From Arenibacter hampyeongensis (GTDB lineage: Bacteria > Bacteroidota > Bacteroidia > Flavobacteriales > Flavobacteriaceae): a stretch of DNA of 64,000 bases. The translations under genes and the position numbers were made by a program. Under the pieces are notes generated by a model. The model saw only the letters and a list, made by a program, of their open reading frames with translations. It was not told the DNA's origin and did no database searches. The stretch is taken from the NCBI RefSeq assembly GCF_002909255.1, contig NZ_PIOB01000004.1, forward strand, positions 434,001-498,000, written 5' to 3'. Below are positions 53,698-63,419 of the stretch, piece after piece; positions within the stretch are counted from its first letter, which is position 1, and the number at the start of each line of letters is the position of its first letter.

Positions 53698-55104
53698 TTA
53701 TTTCTTTTTAACAATTTGAGCCATCATTTCTGCTTCGCATACCAATTTGCTATTGGCATAGGCATAGGCCTGCATGTGACATATACCCCTTCTTATTGGG
53801 GTTATTAAACTACAATGGAATATTAGGGTATCACCGGGAAGCACTTTTTGCTTAAACTTTACGTTGTCTATTTTCATGAAAAGTGTTAGATAATTTTCGG
53901 GATCCGGAACGGTACTCAGCACCAATATTCCACCAGTTTGCGCCATAGCTTCCACCTGAAGTACGCCGGGCATTACTGGAGCTCCCGGAAAATGGCCAAC
54001 AAAAAATGGCTCGTTCATGGTCACATTCTTCATTCCCACCACGTGTTGGTCAGACAGCTCCAATATTCTATCTAACAGTAAGAATGGAGGTCGGTGTGGC
54101 AGCATGTCCATGATTTGATGAATATCCATCAAAGGGGGCTTGTTCAAATCATATTGTGGAACGTGATTTCTCTTTTCCATTTTAATGATTTTGGACAGTT
54201 TTTTGGCGAATTGCGTATTAACAAAATGTCCTGGTTTATTGGCAATAACTTTTCCCCTTATCCTTGTTCCGGTCAGGGCAAGATCTCCAATAACATCCAA
54301 TAACTTGTGTCTGGCCGCCTCGTTGGGCTGATGCAGCGTTAAGTTATCCAATATACCATTGGGTTTTACCGATAATTTCTTCTTATTGAAGGCCTTCTCC
54401 AACTTTTTCATGGTAGAGGCCGAAATTTCCTTGTCTACATAAACGATAGCGTTGTTTAGGTCACCACCTTTAATTAAGCCGTTTTCCAGTAGCATTTCCA
54501 ATTCATGCAAAAAACTGAAAGTTCTGGCATCCGCTATTTCCGATTTAAAATCGCTTAAATTCTCCAAAGTGGCATTTTGTGTACCCAACACTTTGGTTCC
54601 AAAATCGACCATGGTAGTTATCTGGTAGGTATCGGATGGGATTATGGTAATTTCACTACCAGTTTCCTCATCTCTATAGGAGATAACATCCTTAACTATA
54701 AACTCATCGCGAAGTGCATTCTGCTCAACGATTCCTGCCTGTTCCAGAGCTTCTACAAAATATTTGGAGGAGCCGTCCATTATTGGAGGTTCAGGAGCAT
54801 TCAGTTCTATTAGAACATTATCTATTTCCAAGCCTACCAAAGCGGCAAGAACATGCTCGGAAGTTTGAATCTTTACACCACGTTTTTCCAAGTTGGTTCC
54901 ACGTTGGGTGTTAACCACATAATTGGCATCTGCTTCTATTATGGGTTCACCTTCCAAGTCTATTCGCTTAAAGGCATAACCAAAATTTTCAGGGGCGGGA
55001 ACAAATTTCAATGTTACATTTTCCCCCGTATGCAAACCAACACCCTTAAGTGTTATTTCCTTTGCAATTGTCCGTTGTTTTGTAGTTGTATTACTCACCG
55101 TCAA
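53698..55104 (-). CDS. lpxC: Bifunctional UDP-3-O-acyl-GlcNAc deacetylase / 3-hydroxyacyl-ACP dehydratase
   Basis: The 468-residue fusion is the LpxC-FabZ form found in Bacteroidota. The LpxC half (about 1-310) has [11 protein letters not shown], the zinc region around [11 protein letters not shown] and [14 protein letters not shown], and the [12 protein letters not shown] histidine. The FabZ half (about 320-468) has [13 protein letters not shown] and [22 protein letters not shown], with the catalytic His and Glu. It combines the committed step of lipid A synthesis with fatty-acid elongation. It overlaps the lpxD stop by 4 bp (ATGA). Confidence 0.96.
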   Translation of the reverse strand: MTVSNTTTKQRTIAKEITLKGVGLHTGENVTLKFVPAPENFGYAFKRIDLEGEPIIEADANYVVNTQRGTNLEKRGVKIQTSEHVLAALVGLEIDNVLIELNAPEPPIMDGSSKYFVEALEQAGIVEQNALRDEFIVKDVISYRDEETGSEITIIPSDTYQITTMVDFGTKVLGTQNATLENLSDFKSEIADARTFSFLHELEMLLENGLIKGGDLNNAIVYVDKEISASTMKKLEKAFNKKKLSVKPNGILDNLTLHQPNEAARHKLLDVIGDLALTGTRIRGKVIANKPGHFVNTQFAKKLSKIIKMEKRNHVPQYDLNKPPLMDIHQIMDMLPHRPPFLLLDRILELSDQHVVGMKNVTMNEPFFVGHFPGAPVMPGVLQVEAMAQTGGILVLSTVPDPENYLTLFMKIDNVKFKQKVLPGDTLIFHCSLITPIRRGICHMQAYAYANSKLVCEAEMMAQIVKKK

Positions 55105-56117
55105 TCCTTTTTTTCAATGTGTTCTAATCTATTAATTATCTTGGGTAGATTTTTAAAATGTACATAAGATTTATTGTAATCGCCATAATTTAAGGCAGGG
55201 GAACCTTGCAATATCTCATCATCCTTAACATTTCTTCCAATACCGGATTGCGCCTGTATTTTTACCCGATCACCTATTACTATGTGTCCAACAATACCTA
55301 CTTGACCTCCAATTTTACAGTATTTTCCAATTTTTGTAGATCCTGCAATCCCTGTCTGGGCAGCAATGACCGTATGCTCCCCAATTTCCACATTGTGGGC
55401 AATTTGAATTTGATTGTCCAATTTTACCCCTCTTCTTAATATCGTAGAACCTAAGGTAGCCCTGTCAATTGTGGTGCCTGCCCCTATATCAACATTGTCC
55501 TCTACAATTACATTACCTGTTTGGGGTATAGTTATGTATTCACCATTTTCGGTGGGCGCAAATCCAAAGCCATCAGCTCCCAATACAACGCCACTGTGGA
55601 CAACACAATTGTTGCCAATTCTGGTTTCTGAATAAATTTTGGCCCCTGCAAAGATTACTACACCGTTGCCAATAGTAACATTATCACCTATATAAACATT
55701 GGGATAGATTTTAACATTATCCCCGATCTTTACATTATTGCCCAAATAGGAGAAGGCGCCTAAATAAAAGTCCTTACCGAAGCTGGCCGATTCAGATTTA
55801 AAAACAGGTTCTTCAATCCCTACTTTATTATTTTTGACCTGATTGTAATATTCCAATAATTTTGAAAATGATTTATAGGCATCGTCTACCTTGATCAAGG
55901 TGGTCTCTAAATGATGGTCTGGCACAAAGTCCCTGTTTACAATGGTTATAGACGCTTTTGTAGTATAAATGTACGAAGTGTATTTTGGGTTGGCCAGAAA
56001 AGTGAGTGCTCCTTTTTCACCCTCCTCGATCTTCGATAATTTGTGAACAGCAATTTCAGGATTTCCCTCCACGTCTCCTTCTAAAATACCCGCGATTTGG
56101 CTTGCTGTAAATATCAT
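55101..56117 (-). CDS. lpxD: UDP-3-O-acylglucosamine N-acyltransferase
   Basis: The frame opens at 56165, but ATG 56117 ([12 protein letters not shown]) matches the usual N-terminus; 338 residues. The N-terminal uridine-binding domain (about 1-100) is followed by hexapeptide repeats and [18 protein letters not shown], with the catalytic His, then [10 protein letters not shown]. It adds the N-linked hydroxyacyl chain to make the lipid A diacyl precursor. It is translationally coupled to lpxC/fabZ. Confidence 0.95.
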   Translation of the reverse strand: MIFTASQIAGILEGDVEGNPEIAVHKLSKIEEGEKGALTFLANPKYTSYIYTTKASITIVNRDFVPDHHLETTLIKVDDAYKSFSKLLEYYNQVKNNKVGIEEPVFKSESASFGKDFYLGAFSYLGNNVKIGDNVKIYPNVYIGDNVTIGNGVVIFAGAKIYSETRIGNNCVVHSGVVLGADGFGFAPTENGEYITIPQTGNVIVEDNVDIGAGTTIDRATLGSTILRRGVKLDNQIQIAHNVEIGEHTVIAAQTGIAGSTKIGKYCKIGGQVGIVGHIVIGDRVKIQAQSGIGRNVKDDEILQGSPALNYGDYNKSYVHFKNLPKIINRLEHIEKKD

Positions 56118-56140
56118 GTGGACAAAAGTAAGAAAAATAG

Positions 56141-57370
56141 TTAAACGGAAACTTTCGGATAGCACATATAATATTTGGTAACGGTCTTTGAAAGCGTTTT
56201 TAAATATTGTTGGTCGGAAGCCTTGGCGACATCCGCAATTCTACCGTTTCCGTGGAGGATATTTATATTTTGACTTTTAGAGTTATAGGCTTGGTTTTGT
56301 ATCTCTCCAGAAAATACAAAATATGCCGTTTCTTCATCTGATAATTGATGTTGATTTTTGAAATTTAAAAAGTGTTTCTTCAACTTTGCCTCATTAATAG
56401 GCTTATTCTTTAGTTTTACGTGTAATAACCTGCGTTCAATGATCATCCTACATAGTCTGGACAGGACAAAATCAGTATGATTCTGCCAATTTTTAATGGC
56501 AGCCAAAATATCTACATCGTCCAATTGGGCAAATAAATCCAGCTTATCCTGGGAAAAACCTTCTTTTGGCACCTTGTTTTCCATAAAAAACTTTAAGGCT
56601 CCATTGAAGTCTATTGTTTCACCCGCAGCCAATAATTCTTTGGCCCTTTGTAGTATTTTTATCAATAGTTGTTCCGCCACTAAACCAGTTTTGTGCAAAT
56701 AAACTTGCCAATACATAAAGCGTCTGGCCATCAAGAATTTTTCCACCGAGTATATTCCCTTCTCTTCTATCACCAATTCCCCGTTAAGGACGTTCAGCAT
56801 AGTGAGAAGTCTTTCGGAATTTATATTCCCTTCAGCGACACCGGTATAGAAACTATCCCTTTTTAAATAGTCCATCCTGTCCATGTCCAACTGACTGGAA
56901 ACTAGTTGGTTTAGAAATTTTTTAGGGTATTGACCCTTAAAAATGGAAATGGCAGTGGTTAATTTCCCATTGTATTTTTTGTTTAAGGCCTCCATGAACA
57001 ATAAAGATATGTGCTCATGATTTACCCCCTCAACAATGCTGTGTTCCATGGCATGGGAAAACGGACCGTGGCCAATATCGTGTAATAATATGGCACATAA
57101 TAGTCCATCCTCTTCTTCTTTTGTAATTTCGATGGACTTAAACCGCAATACCTGAATAGCTTGTTGCATTAAGTACATGCTTCCCAACGCGTGATGAAAA
57201 CGCGTATGGTGGGCACCAGGATATACCAGATAGGACAAGCCCATTTGGGAGATTCTCCTCAACCGCTGGAAATAGGGTTCCTCAATTAGATTAAAGATTA
57301 GTGCATTGGGTATTCCGATAAATCCGTAAATTGGATCATTGAAAATTTTAAGCTTATTTGATTTTATCAA
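56141..57370 (-). CDS. HD-domain phosphohydrolase (dGTPase-like)
   Basis: No ATG gives a sensible start; TTG 57370 lies 16 nt downstream of the predicted transcription start and is preferred over the open frame to 57424, which would begin upstream of the promoter. The resulting 409 residues have the HD metal site: [11 protein letters not shown] near 60, [16 protein letters not shown] and [12 protein letters not shown]. Relatives hydrolyse dNTPs to nucleoside and triphosphate. The C-terminal half is helical. It heads the lpx gene run and overlaps the open frame of the start region of porX on the other strand. Confidence 0.85.
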   Translation of the reverse strand: MIKSNKLKIFNDPIYGFIGIPNALIFNLIEEPYFQRLRRISQMGLSYLVYPGAHHTRFHHALGSMYLMQQAIQVLRFKSIEITKEEEDGLLCAILLHDIGHGPFSHAMEHSIVEGVNHEHISLLFMEALNKKYNGKLTTAISIFKGQYPKKFLNQLVSSQLDMDRMDYLKRDSFYTGVAEGNINSERLLTMLNVLNGELVIEEKGIYSVEKFLMARRFMYWQVYLHKTGLVAEQLLIKILQRAKELLAAGETIDFNGALKFFMENKVPKEGFSQDKLDLFAQLDDVDILAAIKNWQNHTDFVLSRLCRMIIERRLLHVKLKNKPINEAKLKKHFLNFKNQHQLSDEETAYFVFSGEIQNQAYNSKSQNINILHGNGRIADVAKASDQQYLKTLSKTVTKYYMCYPKVSV

Positions 57371-57392
57371 AACCAGAATTCTTTTACGCAGG

Positions 57393-57424
57393 CAAATATA
57401 AGGACTAAATGAACAAGATAACAA
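57393..57424 (-). promoter_or_regulatory. Promoter of the HD hydrolase / lpx operon
   Basis: TATATTTG (57393-57400, minus) with TTG at 57422-57424, spacing 21 bp. It lies across the start of porX on the other strand and fixes the HD gene start at or below 57386. Confidence 0.5.
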
Positions 57425-58953
57425 TACTTTGGGTAGATGATGAAATAGATTTATTAAAACCGCACATCCTGTTTTTGGAGGGCAAAAATTATAAGGTTAT
57501 TACATGTTTAAGCGGTAGGGAGGCATTGGAAGAATTAAAGGAAATACATGTGGATATTGTTTTTTTGGATGAAAATATGCCCGGTATTTCCGGTTTGGAA
57601 ACATTGAACGAAATAAAGGTGATCAATAATTCGCTCCCTGTGGTAATGATTACCAAAAGTGAGGAAGAGTTGATTATGGAGGAGGCCATCGGTTCCAAAA
57701 TAGCCGATTATTTAATAAAGCCTGTTAACCCAAATCAAATTTTATTATCCTTAAAAAAGAACCTGGACCATTCCCGCCTGGTTTCCGAAAAAACTACCGC
57801 AAACTATCAGCAGGAATTTAGGAAAATTGCCATGGAAGTTTCAATGGTCAATAATTATGAGGAATGGGCAGAACTGTATAAAAAGCTCATTTACTGGGAA
57901 TTGCGATTGGAGGAAATAGAGGATTCCGGAATGTTCGAGATTTTAGAGTCCCAAAAAACCGAGGCGAACCAGCAGTTTGGGAAGTTTGTGGATAAAAATT
58001 ATCCCGATTGGTTTAATGATAAGGATGGACCGGTAATGTCGCATACTCTCTTCGGACAATTAATTAAACCTGAATTGAAGGATAACAAAACATTATTGGT
58101 TGTTATAGATAATTTGAGATATGATCAATGGTTATCCTTTGAAGACACTTTAAATTCTTTTTATAGAAAGCGCAAAGAAGTCCCGTACTTTAGTATTTTG
58201 CCCACGGCAACCCAATATGCAAGGAATGCCATTTTCGCTGGACTTACCCCATTGGATATGGAGAAAAAATATCCCCAGTGGTGGAGAAATGACACGGAGG
58301 AAGGAGGCAAAAATCTTTTTGAAGCAGAATTTTTAAAGGCGCAGCTGAAAAGATTAGGATTGGATTTAAAGTGGGAATACCATAAAATAAGTAGTCTTAA
58401 GCAAGGGAAGCAACTTTCCCAAAATTTTAGATCTCAGAAAGATAATGACTTAACGGTTATAGTTTACAACTTTGTGGATATGCTGTCGCATTCCAAAACA
58501 GAAATGGAAGTAGTCAAGGAATTGGCAGCCAATGATAAGGCTTACCGTTCTTTGGCGCAGAGTTGGTTTAAAAATTCACCATTATTGGAAATAATTCAGC
58601 AGGCACAAGGTTTGGGATTAAAATTGATCATTACTACAGACCATGGTACCATAAATGTTAAACAACCTTCCAAGGTTATCGGGGATAAGGAAACGAGCCT
58701 TAACCTGCGCTATAAAACGGGAAGGAGCCTTACCTATGAGCAGAAGGATGTAATGGAAGCAAAAGATCCAAAAAAAATATTCTTGCCCAATATAAATGTT
58801 AGCAGCTCCTATATTTTTGCAAAAAATGATTTGTTTTTTGCCTATCCCAATAACTATAACCATTATGTTGGTTATTACCGGAACACCTATCAACATGGAG
58901 GGGTATCCATGGAAGAAATGATCATTCCCTTTGTGGTATTGGAGCCACGGTGA
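57409..58953 (+). CDS. porX: PorX, response regulator with PglZ domain (type IX secretion control)
   Basis: The 514-residue protein has an N-terminal REC domain (about 3-120) with acidic pocket Asp10-Asp11, phosphoacceptor Asp54 (VFLDENMPG) and the Lys of YLIKPVNP. Then a helical linker, and a C-terminal PglZ/alkaline-phosphatase-superfamily domain (about 205-514) with VVIDNLRYDQW, the NFVDMLSHSKTE region and TTDHGTINV for metal binding. PorX works with the kinase PorY and the sigma factor SigP to control the type IX secretion genes. Its presence implies T9SS and probably gliding or surface-protein export. Confidence 0.93.
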   Translation: MNKITILWVDDEIDLLKPHILFLEGKNYKVITCLSGREALEELKEIHVDIVFLDENMPGISGLETLNEIKVINNSLPVVMITKSEEELIMEEAIGSKIADYLIKPVNPNQILLSLKKNLDHSRLVSEKTTANYQQEFRKIAMEVSMVNNYEEWAELYKKLIYWELRLEEIEDSGMFEILESQKTEANQQFGKFVDKNYPDWFNDKDGPVMSHTLFGQLIKPELKDNKTLLVVIDNLRYDQWLSFEDTLNSFYRKRKEVPYFSILPTATQYARNAIFAGLTPLDMEKKYPQWWRNDTEEGGKNLFEAEFLKAQLKRLGLDLKWEYHKISSLKQGKQLSQNFRSQKDNDLTVIVYNFVDMLSHSKTEMEVVKELAANDKAYRSLAQSWFKNSPLLEIIQQAQGLGLKLIITTDHGTINVKQPSKVIGDKETSLNLRYKTGRSLTYEQKDVMEAKDPKKIFLPNINVSSSYIFAKNDLFFAYPNNYNHYVGYYRNTYQHGGVSMEEMIIPFVVLEPR

Positions 58954-59037
58954 TAAAATTTGTAATGGCATAAATTAAATATGAATTTTATTAAGTCGGG
59001 AATAGGATTTAACTTGCGCTTATTTTAAATTTTTTAG

Positions 59038-59448
59038 ATGATTATTCCCTACACTATTTCACAAATACCGGATGTGGCCAAGCAGTTGATTGCCAATGTT
59101 CCTTCCAGGACACTTTGCTTTTATGGAGAGATGGGCGCAGGTAAAACCACCCTAATAAAAGCTTTGGTAAAGGAATTGCAAGGTAGTGGTCCAGCCAGCA
59201 GTCCTACTTTTGGTATCGTAAATGAGTATCAAAGAATAAATGGGGATCTCCTAGGTTATCATTTCGATTTTTACCGCCTGGAAGATGAGACGGAAGCATG
59301 GGACCTGGGGTTGGAAGACTACCTAAGTACCGATACCTGGATTTTTATGGAATGGCCCGAAAAAATAAAAGGAATTCTTCCAGATTCGAGAACCGATATT
59401 AAAATTGATATTTTGGATGAAAAAACCAGGCGACTTACCATCTTATAG
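59038..59448 (+). CDS. tsaE: tRNA threonylcarbamoyladenosine biosynthesis ATPase TsaE
   Basis: The 136-residue P-loop ATPase has Walker A GEMGAGKTT (Lys36), the SSPTFGIVNEY segment, and the aspartate strand LGYHFDFYRL. It works with TsaB and TsaD to put t6A at position 37 of ANN-decoding tRNAs. Position after porX (85-bp gap) is usual in flavobacteria. Confidence 0.95.
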   Translation: MIIPYTISQIPDVAKQLIANVPSRTLCFYGEMGAGKTTLIKALVKELQGSGPASSPTFGIVNEYQRINGDLLGYHFDFYRLEDETEAWDLGLEDYLSTDTWIFMEWPEKIKGILPDSRTDIKIDILDEKTRRLTIL

Positions 59449-59616
59449 TACATGTTGATAGCGCCCTATGGGTTGAAAAATGATCACTATTGAAACCTGA
59501 ATTCCATCAAATTTTTTAATCCTCCTGAGCATTTGGTCGAGCTTATAAAAAGCTGAATAATCGATGAAGTGTTTATTTATTCTGTTAAAATGTTGTATTT
59601 GATCGATGTAATGCAT
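59443..59616 (-). CDS. Possible small ORF of 57 residues, opposite tsaE end
   Basis: An ATG-started minus-strand ORF fills most of the gap between tsaE and the small lipoprotein and overlaps the tsaE stop by 6 bp. The peptide is basic and aromatic-rich (HYIDQIQHFNRINKHF at the start, IVIIFQPIG near the end). Codon use is compatible with coding, but no promoter or family is recognised. It may be chance. Confidence 0.3.
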   Translation of the reverse strand: MHYIDQIQHFNRINKHFIDYSAFYKLDQMLRRIKKFDGIQVSIVIIFQPIGRYQHVL

Positions 59617-59635
59617 ACTGTGTGGTTTTTTTTTA

Positions 59636-59643
59636 TATTTTTG
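59636..59643 (+). promoter_or_regulatory. -7 element of the small lipoprotein gene
   Basis: TATTTTTG matches TAnnTTTG and lies 41 bp before the ATG. No clear -33 element was found. Confidence 0.35.
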
Positions 59644-59684
59644 TTTTAAGTTAAACCCTTTATCGAACTTTAATCTTAAAAACC

Positions 59685-59873
59685 ATGAACATTAAAAAAA
59701 TTTCCCTAGGCCTTGCAATGGCAGCATTCGTTTCATTAGTTGGTATTTCTTGTACTCCGAACAACACGGCTGAAGAAGATTCACTTTATGAACAGAATAT
59801 TGACAAATTAAAAATAAAAGTACCGGCCAACGGCATTGATAAACTTAAGATTAGGGTGCCTAAAAACGGTTAA
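59685..59873 (+). CDS. Small lipoprotein with a tandem 12-residue repeat
   Basis: The 62-residue precursor has a lipoprotein signal (about 4-22) ending VGISC, so the mature peptide is about 40 residues. Its last 24 residues are two copies of a 12-residue unit, IDKLKIKVPANG then IDKLKIRVPKNG, separated by no linker. The unit alternates hydrophobic and basic residues and could form an amphipathic strand at the membrane. No family is recognised. It has its own promoter-like element and a strong terminator, so it is probably an independent gene. Confidence 0.65.
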   Translation: MNIKKISLGLAMAAFVSLVGISCTPNNTAEEDSLYEQNIDKLKIKVPANGIDKLKIRVPKNG

Positions 59874-59891
59874 AATATAATTTTAAATTTA

Positions 59892-59927
59892 GAAGGGTTT
59901 CTATATACTAGAAGCCCTTTTTTTTTG
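59892..59927 (+). terminator. Terminator of the small lipoprotein gene
   Basis: Stem AAGGGTTTCT / AGAAGCCCTT (one G-U pair) with a seven-base loop, followed by a run of T. It lies about 20 bp after the stop codon. Confidence 0.8.
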
Positions 59928-59965
59928 TTATAATATTAGTAAAACAATTACCCCCCATAATAAAC

Positions 59966-60523
59966 ATGTTTAAACTATTTCAAAATCTCGACCAAAGCGC
60001 GAAGAAAAAGAAATCGAGAAGTATTCTAATTGGTAGTTTAGTAGCAGTTATTATTGCGTTGACCCCGTTAATATTTTATTCCTATAAATTTTTCCCTTCA
60101 GGAAGTACATTGGATCTCTATTTTTTTATTTATGAAAGTCAATACCAATTAAGTATTACTACGACTATGTGGTTGTTTATGGCCAAGTTTGTGCCACTAA
60201 TACTATTGATCCTATGGTTTTTTACATGTAAACATTGGTGGTATCACGTTTTATTGATTCCTATATCCATGTTTACTTTTCAAATAGTCTCATTAATTTA
60301 TGAGGATCGGTTTATAGATGAAGTAGAAATATATTGGTTACTTCCCATAATGACAGTTGTTATACCCTTTGTTTACTTAATTCGTTTAAAGCTATTTGAC
60401 AAGCATGTTCTTGGTATTGATTTGGAGGCTATGGACCGGGAATTGAAAGCTTATAAGGAAAAAGAGATTAAGCAAAAGGAGGGTCTACAAAAAGAAGAAA
60501 TAGCAAAAGAAAAAATATTGTAA
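59966..60523 (+). CDS. Membrane protein with a charged C-terminal coiled coil, unknown function
   Basis: The 185-residue protein has about four transmembrane segments (about 20-41, 67-87, 92-111, 121-142). A C-terminal tail of about 35 residues is rich in Lys and Glu (KEKEIKQKEGLQKEEIAKEK), a likely coiled coil in the cytoplasm. No family recognised. It lies between the small lipoprotein and ald, in the same orientation. Confidence 0.68.
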   Translation: MFKLFQNLDQSAKKKKSRSILIGSLVAVIIALTPLIFYSYKFFPSGSTLDLYFFIYESQYQLSITTTMWLFMAKFVPLILLILWFFTCKHWWYHVLLIPISMFTFQIVSLIYEDRFIDEVEIYWLLPIMTVVIPFVYLIRLKLFDKHVLGIDLEAMDRELKAYKEKEIKQKEGLQKEEIAKEKIL

Positions 60524-60580
60524 TTTTGACTTTGGGTAGTTTCGATACGTATCGGAATATATCAGACAGATTTACAGCCT

Positions 60581-61780
60581 ATGAGTCAACATTCCTCACC
60601 GTTTAGTAAGCAGCAATTACTGCCTCAAGAAGAAACTTTAGAAATCCTAAAACAAAAAGGAGAACTTTTTATAGGTATCCCAAGAGAAAATCAATATCAG
60701 GAAAAACGTATCTGTCTTACCCCAGACGCGGTAAATGCAATAACAGCAAATGGACACAGGATATTAATTGAATCCGGTGCTGGTGATGGTGCCAATTATT
60801 CGGATTTGGAGTATAGTAAGGCCGGAGCGGAAATTACCAGGGATACCAAGAAAGTTTTTGCCTGCCCTATAATATTGAAGGTAGAGCCCCCCACCATACA
60901 GGAGGTTCTGATGATAAATCCACAATCCACTATAATATCTGCACTGCAGATCAAAATCCAAAGTAAGAAGTATTTTGAAGAATTGGCTAAAAAGAGAATT
61001 ACAGCTATTGCCTTTGAATATATTAGGGACGACGATGGTAAATATCCTGCTGTACGGTCGTTGAGTGAAATTGCAGGAATTTCTTCTGTATTGATCGCCT
61101 CTGAGATTATGGCGGCCACGAATAAGGGTAATGGCCTTATGTTCGGAAATATTAGTGGGGTTCCACCTGTGGAGGTTGTTATTATAGGCGCTGGAACCGT
61201 TGGAGAGTTTGCAGCAAGATCGGCAATTGGCCTTGGTGCCAATGTAAAGGTTTTTGATAATTCCATTACCAAATTGAGGAGTATCCAGACCAATTTGAGA
61301 CAAACTGTTTACACGTCCACCATTCAGCCCAAAAATTTATTGAAAGCGTTAAAACGTTGTGATGTGGCCATTGGGGCGACAAGGGGCAAAGATCGTTCTC
61401 CCGTTGTGGTATCGAATACCATGGTAGAGCAAATGAAGAAAGGTGCAGTAATTATCGATGTTAGCATTGACATGGGCGGATGTTTTGAATCCAGTGAGAT
61501 TACAACCCATGATAAACCCATAAAGATTAAAAATGGAGTACTGCACTATGGGGTACCCAATATTCCTTCAAGATATCCAAAAACAGCCTCTATTTCCATA
61601 AGCAATATTTTTACCCCTTATTTATTAAAAATAGGTGAAGATGGGGGATTTGAAAATGCATTGCGGTTTGATAAGGGCCTCCGAAACGGACTTTATCTAT
61701 ATCATGGTATTTTGACCAATAAATCGGTTGGGGAGTGGTTCGACCTTTCCTACAGCGATATTAATTTTCTTATTTTTTAA
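60581..61780 (+). CDS. ald: Alanine dehydrogenase
   Basis: The 399-residue protein oxidises alanine to pyruvate with NAD+. Conserved parts are IGIPRENQYQEKRICLTP, the substrate-binding lysine in ILKVEPP, and the Rossmann motif VVIIGAGTVGEFAARSA with VFD downstream. The C-terminal half contains VVIDVSIDMGGCFE, matching the Ald signature. It precedes a DUF4258-like gene by 3 bp. An alternative assignment, the related N-terminal domain of transhydrogenase, is less likely given length and motifs. Confidence 0.9.
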   Translation: MSQHSSPFSKQQLLPQEETLEILKQKGELFIGIPRENQYQEKRICLTPDAVNAITANGHRILIESGAGDGANYSDLEYSKAGAEITRDTKKVFACPIILKVEPPTIQEVLMINPQSTIISALQIKIQSKKYFEELAKKRITAIAFEYIRDDDGKYPAVRSLSEIAGISSVLIASEIMAATNKGNGLMFGNISGVPPVEVVIIGAGTVGEFAARSAIGLGANVKVFDNSITKLRSIQTNLRQTVYTSTIQPKNLLKALKRCDVAIGATRGKDRSPVVVSNTMVEQMKKGAVIIDVSIDMGGCFESSEITTHDKPIKIKNGVLHYGVPNIPSRYPKTASISISNIFTPYLLKIGEDGGFENALRFDKGLRNGLYLYHGILTNKSVGEWFDLSYSDINFLIF

Positions 61781-61783
61781 TTT

Positions 61784-62164
61784 ATGGCATTTTTAAAGCG
61801 TTTGGGCTTTTTTCTTTTTGGATTATCTATTGGCTTGGTTTTTTTGACTATTTTTTTGAAGAAAAAATCTGAGGAAACCGGAACTGAATTCTGCTATTTT
61901 CCCAATTGTAGGACACTCAAGGATATTAGGTCCAAACAAATTTCCTATGCCGATGGTATAAACGAACTTTTGGTAAATAAAGAATTGGACAGTACTGATA
62001 TTAACCATTTTTTATATAATGGAGATGTTGATTTCGGCAAGAGCGAAACTAAGACCAATCCCTGCAAAACTTATTATATTGAGGGGACTGTGAAAGATAA
62101 AGCAGCCATCTTGAAAGTGAAAAATTGTTTGGAGAAGGCGATTATAGAGAGTATATCCTATTAG
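61784..62164 (+). CDS. Small membrane-anchored DUF4258-like protein
   Basis: The 126-residue protein has one N-terminal hydrophobic segment (about 5-25) and a short extracytoplasmic part with three Cys (FCYFPNCRT and NPCKTYY). The later segment (NELLVNKELDSTDINHFLYNG) resembles proteins labelled DUF4258 beside ald in flavobacteria, which is a recollection, not a search. Function unknown. It is translationally close to ald and overlaps the convergent proline dehydrogenase gene by 4 bp. Confidence 0.7.
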   Translation: MAFLKRLGFFLFGLSIGLVFLTIFLKKKSEETGTEFCYFPNCRTLKDIRSKQISYADGINELLVNKELDSTDINHFLYNGDVDFGKSETKTNPCKTYYIEGTVKDKAAILKVKNCLEKAIIESISY

Positions 62165-63327
62165 ATATTTCTTCTCTTTCTTTCTTTTTTCAATAGGGTA
62201 AGCTCTCTATTGGTCTGGCCGGCCACTGAAGTATTCTCCTCAGCTCTCCTTATTAAATAGGGCATAACGTCTCTAACCGGTCCAAATGGCAAGTATTTGG
62301 CCACATTATAGGCTTCCTTTGCCAAGTTAAATGATATGTGGTCACTCATACCATAAAGTTGCCCAAACCATATACGAGCATCATTGTGCTTAATGTTTTT
62401 AGCCTCCATTTGTTCCATTAAGCGGTAGCTGCTCAATTCGTTATGTGTGCCTGCAAAAAGTGATATGGTGTCCAAATTATCTACCATATAGGAAACAACA
62501 TTATCAAAATTTTCGTCTGTAGCTTTTTTGGACGGACAAATTGGTGATGGGTAGCCCTTATCCTCGGCCCTATCGTTTTCTTTTTCCATATAGGCCCCGC
62601 GCACCACTTTCAGCCCAATAAAATAATTGTTGTCTACAGCATCTTTATGGAGTCTTTTTAAATAATCCAATCGATCCCATCTGTAAGTTTGAATGGTATT
62701 AAATACAATGGCTTTGCTTTTGTTGTATTTCCTCATCATTTCTTCAACCAAATCATCCGCTGCCCCCTGCATCCAACTTTCTTCGGCATCGATCAAAATA
62801 GACACATCTAAATCATGCGCTTTTTTACAGACTTGCTCATATCTATTTACTACCCTTTGCCATTCGTCCTTTTCATTATTGGTTAGATTTTCACCTTCAG
62901 TAATCTTCTGGTAAAGTTTAAAGCGTCCAAATCCGGATGGTTTAAATACAATGAAGGGAATTGCAGGATTTTCCTTGACAAAATCCAAAGTTTTCAGGGC
63001 CTTTTCATAGCAGGAGTCCAATTGGTTCTCTACCTCTTGCCCTTCCACGGAATAATCCAATATTGTACTTACTCCTTTTGCGAACATTTTGTCGGCTACC
63101 ACCATACATTCTTCCTCGTTGACCCCTCCACAGAAATGATCAAAAACGCTGGCCCTAATAAGTTTTTCTACAGGTAAATGGGCTTTTATTGCAAAGTTGG
63201 TCACGGCGGTACCAATCTTGACCAGGGGTTCATTTGCAATTAATTTGAATAAAAAATAGGCCCTTTCCAATTCTGAGTCGGTCTTAAGTGCAAATGCTGT
63301 TGCAGTATCCTCAAAAATTTCCTTCAT
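62161..63327 (-). CDS. Proline dehydrogenase
   Basis: The 388-residue FAD-dependent TIM barrel oxidises proline to pyrroline-5-carboxylate in the first step of proline use as carbon and nitrogen source. Marks of the family: FVVFKPSGFGRF-like FIVFKPSGFGR, the DAEESWMQ strand, LKVVRGAYMEKEND and the C-terminal PVRDVMPYLIRRAEEN. It is the single-function enzyme, not the fused PutA. It may use the promoter-like TATATTTG at 63350-63357. Confidence 0.93.
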   Translation of the reverse strand: MKEIFEDTATAFALKTDSELERAYFLFKLIANEPLVKIGTAVTNFAIKAHLPVEKLIRASVFDHFCGGVNEEECMVVADKMFAKGVSTILDYSVEGQEVENQLDSCYEKALKTLDFVKENPAIPFIVFKPSGFGRFKLYQKITEGENLTNNEKDEWQRVVNRYEQVCKKAHDLDVSILIDAEESWMQGAADDLVEEMMRKYNKSKAIVFNTIQTYRWDRLDYLKRLHKDAVDNNYFIGLKVVRGAYMEKENDRAEDKGYPSPICPSKKATDENFDNVVSYMVDNLDTISLFAGTHNELSSYRLMEQMEAKNIKHNDARIWFGQLYGMSDHISFNLAKEAYNVAKYLPFGPVRDVMPYLIRRAEENTSVAGQTNRELTLLKKERKRRNI

Positions 63328-63419
63328 TTATATGAATTTATTAAGGATTCAAATATAAGTACAGATTTTATATTCTTATCATATAAAATAGTGTTTATTT
63401 TGCCATAAATTGATCAATA

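Noticed and set aside
57371-57424. N-terminal extension of the HD-domain gene to 57424
   Set aside because: It would start upstream of the predicted promoter and overlap the start of porX on the other strand. The TTG at 57370 fits the promoter.
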